A stretch of DNA of 64,000 bases from contig NZ_CABFMN010000075.1 in the NCBI RefSeq assembly GCF_901875635.1, forward strand, positions 1 to 64,000, read 5' to 3'. The notes under the pieces were generated by a model. It worked only from the letters and a program-made list of their open reading frames with translations, had not been told where the DNA came from and searched no databases. This stretch comes from Xylophilus ampelinus. GTDB taxonomy: Bacteria; Pseudomonadota; Gammaproteobacteria; Burkholderiales; Burkholderiaceae_C. The first letter of the stretch is position 1. Each line of letters begins with the position of its first letter. The position numbers were made by a program, and so were the translations under genes. Shown in pieces: positions 8,716 through 16,039 of the stretch.

Positions 8716-9201
8716 TCAACGCCGCGGCTGGTAGAGCGGGTCGCCCATTGGGCAGGGGCACTCATGTGGACATGCCGGCAAGAAGTCGAGTTGCACACCC
8801 AGTACGCGTGTGCTCTTGCTTGTCCCCGCTGCCGAAGAATTCGGCACCACAACGTAGCCTCTTCGTGGGAGATCGATTCGGGCCTTGGACTGCAGGTTTT
8901 CCTTCAGAACGCGAGCGACGTTGCGCCCACGCGCCAAGCCAAGCCCATCAGGTCTGTGGTCACGCTCCCACGGCTCTACCGAAGCCCCCACATCGATCGA
9001 TTCATGGTTTGGGTATCGTTCTTCCAGCCCGGCCATCCAATCCGCCAACTTCAGCACCTGATCGGCAGGCACCACGGACGAGTTGGGATAGAAGGTCACC
9101 GCGATGGACTTGACCGGGCTGCAGGCAAGCACCCCCCCCGGCCCCAAAGCCGCCATCACCGGTAGTAGCAAATTGACAAGGGGACGGCCGACTTTCCACA
9201 T
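8716..9201 (-). CDS. Putative lipoprotein, possibly OmpA-like
   Basis: A predicted small lipoprotein of about 161 residues. The ATG at 9,201 gives a leader (MWKVGRPLVNLLLP) ending in a lipobox-like GGVLAC, with the lipidated Cys near residue 27. After it, SIAVTFYPNSSVV and a later GLARGRNVARVL resemble the start and the helix of OmpA-like peptidoglycan-binding domains, although the motif is incomplete. An upstream start at 9,285 would give 189 residues without a leader. It has no evident functional link to its neighbours; the operon terminator of the minus-strand sulfonate genes lies just upstream, so it must have its own promoter. Function unknown. Confidence 0.5.
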   Translation of the reverse strand: MWKVGRPLVNLLLPVMAALGPGGVLACSPVKSIAVTFYPNSSVVPADQVLKLADWMAGLEERYPNHESIDVGASVEPWERDHRPDGLGLARGRNVARVLKENLQSKARIDLPRRGYVVVPNSSAAGTSKSTRVLGVQLDFLPACPHECPCPMGDPLYQPRR

Positions 9202-9329
9202 GGCGCTCAGTCGGGTCCGCTGTATGGCAGCACCCTGACCGCCGGGTGCTGGCGGGTTTCCCACCACGACGATTCTTCTGTGCATCCCTATCCCTTCGCG
9301 AGTACGAGGCCGGTGACCGTCGGCCTATG

Positions 9330-9351
9330 AAAAAGGCCCCACGAGGGGGCC
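9330..9351 (-). terminator. Intrinsic terminator of the sulfonate-type operon
   Basis: On the minus strand a GC hairpin (GGCCCC, loop CTCGT, GGGGCC) is followed by five T residues. It lies about 155 bases beyond the stop of the permease at 9,506 and is oriented to end transcription of the minus-strand operon 14,766-9,506. The 150 bases between stop and terminator hold no gene. Confidence 0.8.
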
Positions 9352-9505
9352 CGAGGGCTGGGCACGGTGGAGCAAGGAGGGACGCTCAGCGCGTGTTGTG
9401 TATCCCCAGCAGGCGGAATTCTAAGGACCCGATGCAGCCGCAAGGCGGCACGCTCGACTTCAGGTCATTGGCCAAGCCGAGCACGCACCTCAAGACGCCC
9501 TCGGT

Positions 9506-10393
9506 TCAGCGCTGCTGCCCCCAGCGCCGCACGGTGACGCGTTCCAGCGTCGCGAAGGCCAGGCTCTCCACCGCCAGCCCGATCAGCACCACCAGCGCCA
9601 ACCCCGCGAACACGCGGTCCGTGTAGAGCTCGTTGCGGTTCTGGAAGATGTACCACCCCAGCCCGCCCTTGCCGGAGCTGGCGCCGAAGACGAGTTCGGC
9701 GGCGATGAGGGTGCGCCAGGCAAAGGCCCAGCCGATCTTCAGGCCCGACAGGATGGCGGGCAGGGCTGCGGGGACCAGGATCTGCAGCACATAGCGCAGG
9801 CCGGTGAGGCCGTAGTTGCGGCCGGCCATGCGCAGCGTTTCGGGCACGCCCTGAAAGCCCGCGTACGTGTTCAGCGCGAGCGGCCACAGCACCGAGTGGA
9901 TGAGCACGAAGACGAGGCTGCCCTGGCCCAGGCCGAACCACAGCAGTGCCAGCGGCAGCAGCGCGATGGCGGGCAGGGGGTTGAACATCGACGTGAGGGT
10001 GCTCAGCAGGTCGCGGCCGATCTGGGTCGACACGGCCAGGGTGGTGAGCGCGAAGGCGAGCAGCACGCCGGCCACGTAGCCCTTGAGCAGCACCGACAGC
10101 GAGATGGCGGTCTTGGTGACGAGCTCGCCGCTGGCGAGGCCCTCCACCAGCGCCTTGGCGGTGGCGGTGAAGGTGGGCAACAGCAGGTCGTTGTCCTGCC
10201 AGCGCGCGATCAGCTCCCAGAGCACGGCCAGCACGACGAGGATCAAGCCCTTGCGCAGCCAGCCTTGCGACCACAGGCGCGTGGTCCATGGCAGTTCGCG
10301 TTCGACGGCGTCGCCGGTCCAGGGCTCCAGCGGGCGTTCGTACTCGGGCCGCACGGGCGGCATGGTGGCGGGGGTCGGCAGCACGGCGCTCAT
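9506..10393 (-). CDS. ABC transporter permease, SsuC/TauC type
   Basis: The inner-membrane channel subunit of a sulfonate/nitrate/taurine-type importer, 295 residues. It has a first membrane segment near residue 50 (LILVVLAVLWELIA), several more through the middle, and the cytoplasmic coupling loop with the EAA-like pattern (GVPETLRMAGRNYGLTG). The start overlaps the stop of the upstream ATPase gene by four bases (ATGA), so the two are translationally coupled. It is the last gene of the operon and is followed by a terminator. Two degraded pieces of a near-identical copy lie at 4,714-5,078 and 8,610-8,690. The family is certain; the substrate (sulfonate or taurine, from the linked TauD-like gene) is inferred. 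Confidence 0.93.
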   Translation of the reverse strand: MSAVLPTPATMPPVRPEYERPLEPWTGDAVERELPWTTRLWSQGWLRKGLILVVLAVLWELIARWQDNDLLLPTFTATAKALVEGLASGELVTKTAISLSVLLKGYVAGVLLAFALTTLAVSTQIGRDLLSTLTSMFNPLPAIALLPLALLWFGLGQGSLVFVLIHSVLWPLALNTYAGFQGVPETLRMAGRNYGLTGLRYVLQILVPAALPAILSGLKIGWAFAWRTLIAAELVFGASSGKGGLGWYIFQNRNELYTDRVFAGLALVVLIGLAVESLAFATLERVTVRRWGQQR

Positions 10394-11289
10394 GGCGCGG
10401 TCCCTCCCTGGTCGGGTTCATGCTCGAAGAGCAGGCGGTGGATGCGCTGCGCGGTGGCCTGGAAGTCGTCGCCGCCCAGGCTCTTCAGCCCGTAGGCGTG
10501 GCTGTTGATCTCGGCGCGCATGCGGCCCGGGTGCGGCGACAGCAGCGCGATGCGGCTGCCGACGACGAGCGCCTCCTCGATCGAGTGGGTGACGAAGAGC
10601 AGGGTGAAGCGCACCTCGTCCCACAGCGCAAGCAGCTCTTCCTGCATGCGCCGGCGCGTGAGCGCGTCCAGGGCCGCGAAGGGCTCGTCCATGAGCAGCA
10701 CGCGCGGCTGCATGGCCAGGGCGCGGGCAATGGCCACGCGCTGCTTCATGCCGCCCGACAGCTGGTGGGGGTGCACGTCGGCGAATTGGGCCAGGCCCAC
10801 CTTGTCGAGGTAGTGCAGCGCGCGCTCGGCGGCCTCCTTGCGGCCCAGCGTTCTCGAGGCCAGCAGCGGGAACATCACGTTCTGCTTCACCGTCTTCCAC
10901 GGCGGCAGCTGGTCGAATTCCTGGAACACGACGATGCGGTCGGGGCCCGGTGCGGTCACGGTGCGACCGTCGAGGCGGATCGCGCCTTCCACCGGCGGAA
11001 TGAAGCCGGCCACGGCCTTGAGCAGGGTCGACTTGCCGCAACCCGAGGGGCCGAGCAGCACGAAGCGCTCGGCCTGGTGCACGTCGAAGCTCACGCGATG
11101 GGTGGCGCGCACCACGCGTTCGGGCGTGCGGTATTCCAGGCTCACGCCGTCGACCTGCAGCAGCGCGGCGGTGTGGGCACGGTCGGACGGCGCTGCGGCG
11201 CCGTGGGCGGCAGCGGGCGCTGGCGTAGGCACGGCGCGTACCGGTGCAGGGCCGGGCGCGGCGCGGAGGGCGGTGGTGGCCGATGTCAT
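10390..11289 (-). CDS. ABC transporter ATP-binding protein, SsuB/TauB type
   Basis: The ATPase subunit of the importer, 299 residues. Walker A GPSGCGKST is near residue 80, the signature LSGGMKQR near 175, Walker B VLLMDEPFAALD near 195, and the switch His in FVTHSIEEA near 230. An Ala/Pro-rich N-terminal extension of about 40 residues precedes the first beta strand, longer than usual. It is coupled to the permease by a four-base overlap. Upstream, 215 bases with two dispersed repeats separate it from the second binding-protein gene; these may reduce expression of the ATPase and permease relative to the abundant binding proteins. Confidence 0.94.
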   Translation of the reverse strand: MTSATTALRAAPGPAPVRAVPTPAPAAAHGAAAPSDRAHTAALLQVDGVSLEYRTPERVVRATHRVSFDVHQAERFVLLGPSGCGKSTLLKAVAGFIPPVEGAIRLDGRTVTAPGPDRIVVFQEFDQLPPWKTVKQNVMFPLLASRTLGRKEAAERALHYLDKVGLAQFADVHPHQLSGGMKQRVAIARALAMQPRVLLMDEPFAALDALTRRRMQEELLALWDEVRFTLLFVTHSIEEALVVGSRIALLSPHPGRMRAEINSHAYGLKSLGGDDFQATAQRIHRLLFEHEPDQGGTAP

Positions 11290-11300
11290 GTGAAAGCTTG

Positions 11301-11370
11301 CTTGCTATAAAAACAGTAGCTGCTTGCGCCCGTGGGACGGGCGTTGCAGGCACTTTTTGCTCTGAAATCT
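11301..11370 (-). repeat. Dispersed repeat family 1, copy A
   Basis: About 70 bases sharing the core GTAGCTGCTTGCGCCCGTGG and a following GGGACGGGCGTTGCAGGCAC with copies at 14,911-14,977, 28,980-29,046 and 48,541-48,610. It lies between two genes of the minus-strand operon. The core can fold into a short imperfect hairpin. The function is unknown. Similar elements are, to my knowledge, common in Comamonadaceae genomes. Confidence 0.75.
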
Positions 11371-11412
11371 CGCAATGTCCGGGGCGAGGGCCTTCTTCTC
11401 ACGGGCCACCGA

Positions 11413-11473
11413 CCGTTCACGCTGAGCCTGTCGAAGCGCTGTGCAGGGGCTTCGACAGGCTCAGCCCGAACGG
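11413..11473. repeat. Inverted repeat (REP-like), copy 1
   Basis: The arms CCGTTC..GCTGAGCCTGTCGAAG and CTTCGACAGGCTCAGC..GAACGG face each other around a short loop. This is a REP-like palindrome; a second copy lies at 63,810-63,881. It sits within the operon between a binding-protein gene and the ATPase gene and could stabilise the upstream mRNA or cause partial termination. Confidence 0.85.
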
Positions 11474-11504
11474 AGTTTTGGGGGCGAAGGCGCTCCCTCG
11501 CTCC

Positions 11505-12518
11505 TCAACTGCCCGGCTGCGCATACGCCTCGGGGAAGAAGTAGTCCTTCCACGACGCGGCCTTGTTCTTGAGCACGCCCAGCTTGTGCAGCTCGTCGGC
11601 GTACACCTGGGTGCGGTGCGGCGAGACGGTGAAGTCGTTCTCTGGGTCGTCGACGATGCGGCGCACCAGCGCGGGGTCGAGCTTGGACTGCTGCACGCGG
11701 ATGAAGATGTCGGCCGCCTTGGCCTTGTCGGCCTTCACGATCTGCGCGGCCTCGACCAGCGCGGCGTAGAAGGCGCGGTACACCTTGGGGTTCTCGTCGC
11801 GGTACTTCTGCGTGGTGTAGAGCACGTTGAAGGTCGCCGGCCCGCCCAGGATGTCGTAGCTGCTGATCACCTTGTGCACCGCCGGGTTGCCCGCCAGCGT
11901 CTGGTAGTAGAAGGGCGCGCTCGAAAAATGCGTGTTGATCTCCGACCCGCCCTTGACGAGCGCGGCCGTCGCGTCGGGGTGCGGCAGGCTCACCGAGATG
12001 TTGTCGAAGCGCTTGAAGTCGGCGGGCCCGTACAGCTTGGCCGTCTCGATCTGCAGCGTGCGCGACTGGAAGCCCACGCCCGCCGCGGGCACCGCGATGC
12101 GGTCCTTGTCGCTCAGGTCCTTCAGCGTCTTGACGTTGGGGTTGTTGGTGATGAGGTAGTTGGGCAGCGAGCCCAGCGCCGCCACCGCCTTCACGTTCTG
12201 CTTGCCCTGGGTGCGGTCCCACAGCGTGAGCATGGGCGGCACGCCGGCCGAGACGATGTCGAGCGAACCGGCCAGCAGCGCCTCGTTCATGCCCGTCGCG
12301 CCCGAAATGGCCGACCACTCCACCTCGACCACCGGCAGGCCCTGCGCCTTGGCGTGCTTCTCGATCAGTTTCTGGTCGCGCACCACGTCCAGCAGCAGAT
12401 AGCCGATGCCGAACTGCTGCGCGATGCGGATGCGCCCTTCGGCGTGCGCCGCCAGCGAGGCCGCGGCCAGGCCCAGGGCGGTGAGGAGGGCCGCGGTACG
12501 GCGGGTGAGGGGGGTCAT
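11505..12518 (-). CDS. ABC substrate-binding protein, SsuA/TauA type (paralog 2)
   Basis: A periplasmic binding protein of about 337 residues for a sulfonate/nitrate/taurine-type importer. The signal peptide runs MTPLTRRTAALLTALGL to a cleavage near AAHA, followed by the family beginning IRIAQQFGIGYL. The ATG at 12,518 is the only start in frame with a signal peptide. It is clearly paralogous along its whole length to the next gene upstream (12,692-13,702), which points to tandem duplication; the two differ enough to have different ligands. Together they serve one ATPase and permease. A (CT)n tract lies in its leader region. Confidence 0.93.
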   Translation of the reverse strand: MTPLTRRTAALLTALGLAAASLAAHAEGRIRIAQQFGIGYLLLDVVRDQKLIEKHAKAQGLPVVEVEWSAISGATGMNEALLAGSLDIVSAGVPPMLTLWDRTQGKQNVKAVAALGSLPNYLITNNPNVKTLKDLSDKDRIAVPAAGVGFQSRTLQIETAKLYGPADFKRFDNISVSLPHPDATAALVKGGSEINTHFSSAPFYYQTLAGNPAVHKVISSYDILGGPATFNVLYTTQKYRDENPKVYRAFYAALVEAAQIVKADKAKAADIFIRVQQSKLDPALVRRIVDDPENDFTVSPHRTQVYADELHKLGVLKNKAASWKDYFFPEAYAQPGS

Positions 12519-12538
12519 GTCGGTGAGGGTTGGAATGC

Positions 12539-12555
12539 AGAGAGAGAGAGAGAGA
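12539..12555. repeat. (AG)n microsatellite in the leader of the binding-protein gene
   Basis: An uninterrupted AG run of about eight units lies 20-37 bases upstream of the minus-strand start at 12,518. Dinucleotide runs are prone to slippage. Here this would alter the distance between upstream signals and the start codon rather than the reading frame. Confidence 0.8.
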
Positions 12556-12565
12556 AATGCGGGCA

Positions 12566-12670
12566 GCCGAACGCAGAGGGCGCGGAGGTTTCGCAGAGGG
12601 CGCAGAAGTTTTCTTTTTTGAATGTCTTCTCTGCGCCCTTTGCGCGGCTTTTGCGACCTCTGCGTTCGGC
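12566..12670. repeat. Long hairpin repeat (family 3), copy 1
   Basis: The outer arms GCCGAACGCAGAGG (12,566) and CCTCTGCGTTCGGC (12,657) are perfectly complementary; the inner arms are rich in GCGCAGA and GCGCCC. The centre is TTTGAATGTCTTCT, which recurs in the hairpin at 13,740-13,853. It separates the two paralogous binding-protein genes and may attenuate or protect the mRNA. Confidence 0.85.
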
Positions 12671-12691
12671 TGTCCGGCTTCCAGCGGCGTG

Positions 12692-13702
12692 TCAGTTCGC
12701 CCCCGCCCCCACCACGTCGTCGAAGAAGTACTCCTTCACCGACTTCGGCTCGTTCTTGATGGCGCCGACGCGGTGCATGAACTGGCCCAGCACGAGCGTG
12801 TTCTGCGGCTCGGTCTTGAACTGCACTTCGGGGTTGTTGATGATCTTCAGCAGCAGCGCCTTGTCGGTCTTGGCGCCGCTCACCTTCAGGTAGATGTCGG
12901 CCGCCTGCTCGGGGTTCTTGCGGATGAACTGCGCGGCCTCGTCCAGCGCGGCGACGAAGGCCTTGTAGGTCTTCGGGTTCTCGGCGCGGAATTTCTCGGT
13001 CGCGTACAGCACCGTGGCCGACGAGGGGCCGCCCAGCACGTCGTAAGAATTGAGCACGATGCGCGCATTCGGGTTGCCGGCCAGCTCCTGCTCCTGGAAG
13101 GGCGGGTTGCCGAAGTGGCCGGTGATCTCGGTGCCGCCCTTGATGATGGCGGCGGCCGCGTCGGGGTGCGGCACGGCGACGCTGATCTTGTCGAGCTTGG
13201 CGAACTCCTTGTCGCCCCACAGCTTGGCCGACGCCAGCTGCAGCACGCGCGACTGCACCGACACGCCCACGGCGGGCAGTGCGATGCGGTCCTTCTCGGT
13301 GAAGTCGGCAATGGTCTTCACCGCCGGGTTGTTGGTCACCAGGTAGTACGGGAAGTTGCCCAGCGACGCCACGCCCTTCACGTTCTGCCTGCCCTTGGTG
13401 CGGTCCCACAGCGTGAACAGCGGGCCCACGCCGGCGCCCGCGATGTCGATGCTGCCCGACAGCAGCGCGTCGTTCACGGCCGAACCGCCCGACAGCTGCA
13501 GGAACTCGACCTTGGCGTCCACACCCGCCGCCTTGGCGTGCTTCTCGATCAGCTTCTGTTCCTGCGCCACGTTGAGCAGCAGGTAGACGATGCCGAACTG
13601 CTGCGCGATGCGGATCTGCCCTTCGGCATGGGCGGCGAGCGAGGCGGTGGCCAGGCCCAAGGCGGTAACGAGCGCGGCGGCGCGGCGCGTGATGGGTTTC
13701 AT
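12692..13702 (-). CDS. ABC substrate-binding protein, SsuA/TauA type (paralog 1)
   Basis: A periplasmic binding protein of 336 residues. The signal peptide (MKPITRRAAALVTALGL, cleavage near AAHA) is followed by IRIAQQFGIVYLL. It is paralogous to the downstream gene at 11,505-12,518, with the same signal-peptide wording, the same LWDRTKGRQNVKGVA block and a similar C-terminus ending in a YFF motif. It lies directly after the TauD-family dioxygenase gene, with a long hairpin repeat between them and another after it. The substrate is most likely an organosulfonate or sulfate ester, judged from the dioxygenase and the CysB-like regulator, not from binding residues. Confidence 0.93.
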   Translation of the reverse strand: MKPITRRAAALVTALGLATASLAAHAEGQIRIAQQFGIVYLLLNVAQEQKLIEKHAKAAGVDAKVEFLQLSGGSAVNDALLSGSIDIAGAGVGPLFTLWDRTKGRQNVKGVASLGNFPYYLVTNNPAVKTIADFTEKDRIALPAVGVSVQSRVLQLASAKLWGDKEFAKLDKISVAVPHPDAAAAIIKGGTEITGHFGNPPFQEQELAGNPNARIVLNSYDVLGGPSSATVLYATEKFRAENPKTYKAFVAALDEAAQFIRKNPEQAADIYLKVSGAKTDKALLLKIINNPEVQFKTEPQNTLVLGQFMHRVGAIKNEPKSVKEYFFDDVVGAGAN

Positions 13703-13739
13703 GGGAGGTGTGGGTTGGGGGGAGGAGGAATGCGGGCAG

Positions 13740-13853
13740 CCGTACGCGAAGGACGCGAAGGTTTCGCGAAGAGCGCGAAAGGATTCAAGAAAGGAAAAAT
13801 TTGAATGTCTTCTTTCGCGTCCTTCGCGAAACCTTCGCGCCTTTCGCGTATGG
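13740..13853. repeat. Long hairpin repeat (family 3), copy 2
   Basis: The arms CCGTACGCGAA.GGACGCGAAGG and CCTTCGCG..TTTCGCGTATGG pair around a central TTGAATGTCTTCT that is shared with the hairpin at 12,566-12,670. The flanking words GCGGGCAGCCG and ATGTCCG also recur, so both copies derive from one element although their arms have diverged with compensating changes. It lies between the dioxygenase stop and the first binding-protein gene. Confidence 0.85.
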
Positions 13854-13863
13854 ATGTCCGCCT

Positions 13864-14766
13864 TCAGTACGGCACGTCGCCTTCGATCGTGGTGCGATAC
13901 AGCTTGCGGCGCAGGTGGTCCGGGGTGCCGGCGGCCAGGTGCTGCACCGAGCGGTTGTCCCAGAACACCATGTCGTGCGGCTGCCAGGGGTGCCGGTACT
14001 GCAGCTCGGGCTTCACGGCCAGGGCGAAGAGTTCGGCCAGCACGGCGGCGCTCTCGTCCTCCGGCAGGTCGACGATGCGGGTGGTGAAGTGCTCGCTGAC
14101 GAACAGCGCCTTGCGGCCGGTCTCGGGGTGGGTGCGCACGACCGGGTGCACGACCGGTTTCACCTCGTCGAGCTGGGCCTGCGTGAGCTTCGGCCGCCAG
14201 GGGCTGCGGGCGCGCAGTTCCTCGTACTTGGCCAGGTAGCTGTGCTCCGCGCGCAGCGAGGCGATGGTGGCCTTCAGCGCCTCGGGCAGCGCGTCGTAGG
14301 CGGCGTGCTGATTGGCGAACAACGTGTCGCCGCCCTCGGCGGGCAGCTCCTGCGCATGCAGCAGCGAACCGAGGCTGGGCTTGTCCTTGTACGACAGGTC
14401 CGAATGCCAGAAGTGGCCGGCATCGCCCAGGCCGATGGGTTCGCCGTTCTCCTTGATGTTCGAGACGACCAGCACCTCGGGGTGGCCCGCGAGCTGGAAT
14501 TTCTTCTGCACGTGGATCTGCAGCGGCCCGAAGCGGCGGCTGAAGGCCACCTGCTCGGCCGGGGTGATGCGCTGGTCGCGGAACACCAGCACATGGTGGT
14601 CGAGGTGCGCGCGGTGGATGCGCGCGAAATCCTCGTCGGCCAGCGGGCGGCTCAGGTCCAGCCCGATGACTTCGGCGCCGAAGGGCGCGTCGAGGGGGCG
14701 GATGACGAGGCCGGTTTCAGGCGCGGCGGAATCGGAACGGACGGGAGACGTGGCGAGGGCGGACAT
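13864..14766 (-). CDS. TauD/TfdA-family 2-oxoglutarate-dependent dioxygenase
   Basis: A non-haem iron dioxygenase of about 300 residues, of the family that oxidises taurine, other alkanesulfonates, alkyl sulfates or phenoxyacetates with 2-oxoglutarate. The iron ligands are visible: HSD (His and Asp of HxD) near residue 110 and the distal His in SVQHLAAG near 265; the 2-oxoglutarate-binding Arg is in RRKLYRTTI. I chose the ATG at 14,766 (MSALATSP); an ATG at 14,838 would add 24 poorly conserved residues. As first gene of the operon before two binding proteins and the importer, it probably releases sulfite from the imported substrate. Taurine versus another sulfonate or sulfate ester cannot be decided here. 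Confidence 0.9.
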   Translation of the reverse strand: MSALATSPVRSDSAAPETGLVIRPLDAPFGAEVIGLDLSRPLADEDFARIHRAHLDHHVLVFRDQRITPAEQVAFSRRFGPLQIHVQKKFQLAGHPEVLVVSNIKENGEPIGLGDAGHFWHSDLSYKDKPSLGSLLHAQELPAEGGDTLFANQHAAYDALPEALKATIASLRAEHSYLAKYEELRARSPWRPKLTQAQLDEVKPVVHPVVRTHPETGRKALFVSEHFTTRIVDLPEDESAAVLAELFALAVKPELQYRHPWQPHDMVFWDNRSVQHLAAGTPDHLRRKLYRTTIEGDVPY

Positions 14767-14910
14767 GGTGCAGGGCGGCGGCGGACGCCGCGTGGAGAAG
14801 CCCTGCACTCTAGGCAGCGCATGCCGCCGAGGGAACAACTGATTTTTCGGTTGTTAACAACGCAAACATCTAAGACGGCTTCGCGATGCGAGCCCGCCGC
14901 GCACGCTACC

Positions 14911-14977
14911 GGTTTGCAAGCCAAAAGTGCCCGCAACGCCCATCCAGTGGGTGCGAGCAGCTATCAATTCAGGAGCG
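14911..14977 (+). repeat. Dispersed repeat family 1, copy B
   Basis: An inverted copy of the 70-base repeat also seen at 11,301, 28,980 and 48,541, here reading GTGCGAGCAGCTATCAATTC near its end. It starts one base after the stop of the CysB-like gene and precedes the dioxygenase gene, so it may mark the transcript boundary between them. Confidence 0.75.
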
Positions 14978-15916
14978 TTACGCCTCGGCCGCGACGTCGG
15001 CCTGCGCCAGCGCCTGCTCGATCACCTCCTGCGTCAGCGTGGGCGCGAAGGACTCGATGAAGGCGTAGACGTACTTGCGCAGGTACCCGCCGCGCCGCAC
15101 CGCCAGCTTGGTCTCGTTGATGCCGAAGAGGTGGCCGGCATCGATGGCGCGCAGGGCGGTGTCGCGCTCGGCCTCGTAGGCCACGCTGGCGACGATGCCC
15201 ACGCCCATGCCGAGCTGCACGTAGGTCTTGATGACGTCGGCGTCCATGGCGGCCAGCGTGATGTTCGGCTCCACCCCGGCCGCGGCGAAGGCCGCGTCGA
15301 TGCGCGTGCGGCCGGTGAAGCCGGCGTCGTAGGTGATAAGCGGGTGCGCGGCCAGGGCCTGCAGCGTGAGCGGCGCCTGCAGCAGCGCATGGTCCGGCGG
15401 CACGACCACCGCGTGCGTCCAGCGGTAGCAGGGCAGCGCCACGAGTTGCGGGATGTCGGCCAGCGCCTCGGTCGCGATGCCCACGTCGGCCTCGCCGTCG
15501 AGCAGCATCTGCGCGACCTGACGCGGCGAGCCCTGGTGCAGGTTCAGCTTGACCTGCGGGAAGCGTTCCCAGAACTCCTGCACCGCCACCGGCAGCGCAT
15601 AGCGCGCCTGCGAGTGCGTGGCCGCGATCGACAGCACGCCGCTTTGTTGCGCGGCGAACTCCTCGCCGGCCAGACGCAGGTTGCTGCTTTCCATGAGCAC
15701 GCGCTCGATGATGGGCAGCACGTGGCCGCCCGGCTCGGTCAACCCGGTGAGCCGCTTGCCGGCGCGCACGAAAAGCTCGATGCCCAACTCCTGCTCGAGT
15801 TCGCGGATCTGGCGGCTCACGCCGGGCTGCGAGGTGTGCAGGGCCTGGGCGACGTCGGTGAGGTTGAAGTTGCAGCGCACGGCCTCGCGGACCGAGCGCA
15901 GCTGCTGGAAGTTCAT
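14978..15916 (-). CDS. CysB/Cbl/SsuR-type LysR regulator
   Basis: A 312-residue LysR regulator of the CysB subgroup. The start MNFQQLRSVREAVRCNFNLT, the recognition helix region TSQPGVSRQIRELE and LTGLTEPG are typical of CysB, Cbl and SsuR, and the C-terminal YLRKYVYAFI also matches. These proteins control sulfur assimilation and sense O-acetylserine, sulfate or adenosine phosphosulfate. The ATG at 15,916 fits the family's conserved start. It lies upstream of, and in the same direction as, the dioxygenase-importer operon and probably activates it, and perhaps the organosulfur genes on its other side, under sulfate limitation. Whether it is the global CysB or a local SsuR cannot be told from one copy. 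Confidence 0.9.
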   Translation of the reverse strand: MNFQQLRSVREAVRCNFNLTDVAQALHTSQPGVSRQIRELEQELGIELFVRAGKRLTGLTEPGGHVLPIIERVLMESSNLRLAGEEFAAQQSGVLSIAATHSQARYALPVAVQEFWERFPQVKLNLHQGSPRQVAQMLLDGEADVGIATEALADIPQLVALPCYRWTHAVVVPPDHALLQAPLTLQALAAHPLITYDAGFTGRTRIDAAFAAAGVEPNITLAAMDADVIKTYVQLGMGVGIVASVAYEAERDTALRAIDAGHLFGINETKLAVRRGGYLRKYVYAFIESFAPTLTQEVIEQALAQADVAAEA

Positions 15917-16039
15917 GGCGGCAACGGAATCGACACGGCAGCGCGGGGCGCGGCTGCCGGGCCGCCATTGTGCGAAGCGGCGTCCTGCACGGGAACGACC
16001 GTTTCGCTGGTTGCTCATGATCAAACTGTCTTTGGGCTT

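Noticed and set aside
11505..13409. A single 634-codon protein covering both receptor genes
   Set aside because: Each receptor has its own signal peptide and start; the upstream half of that frame is an out-of-frame reading of the first receptor.
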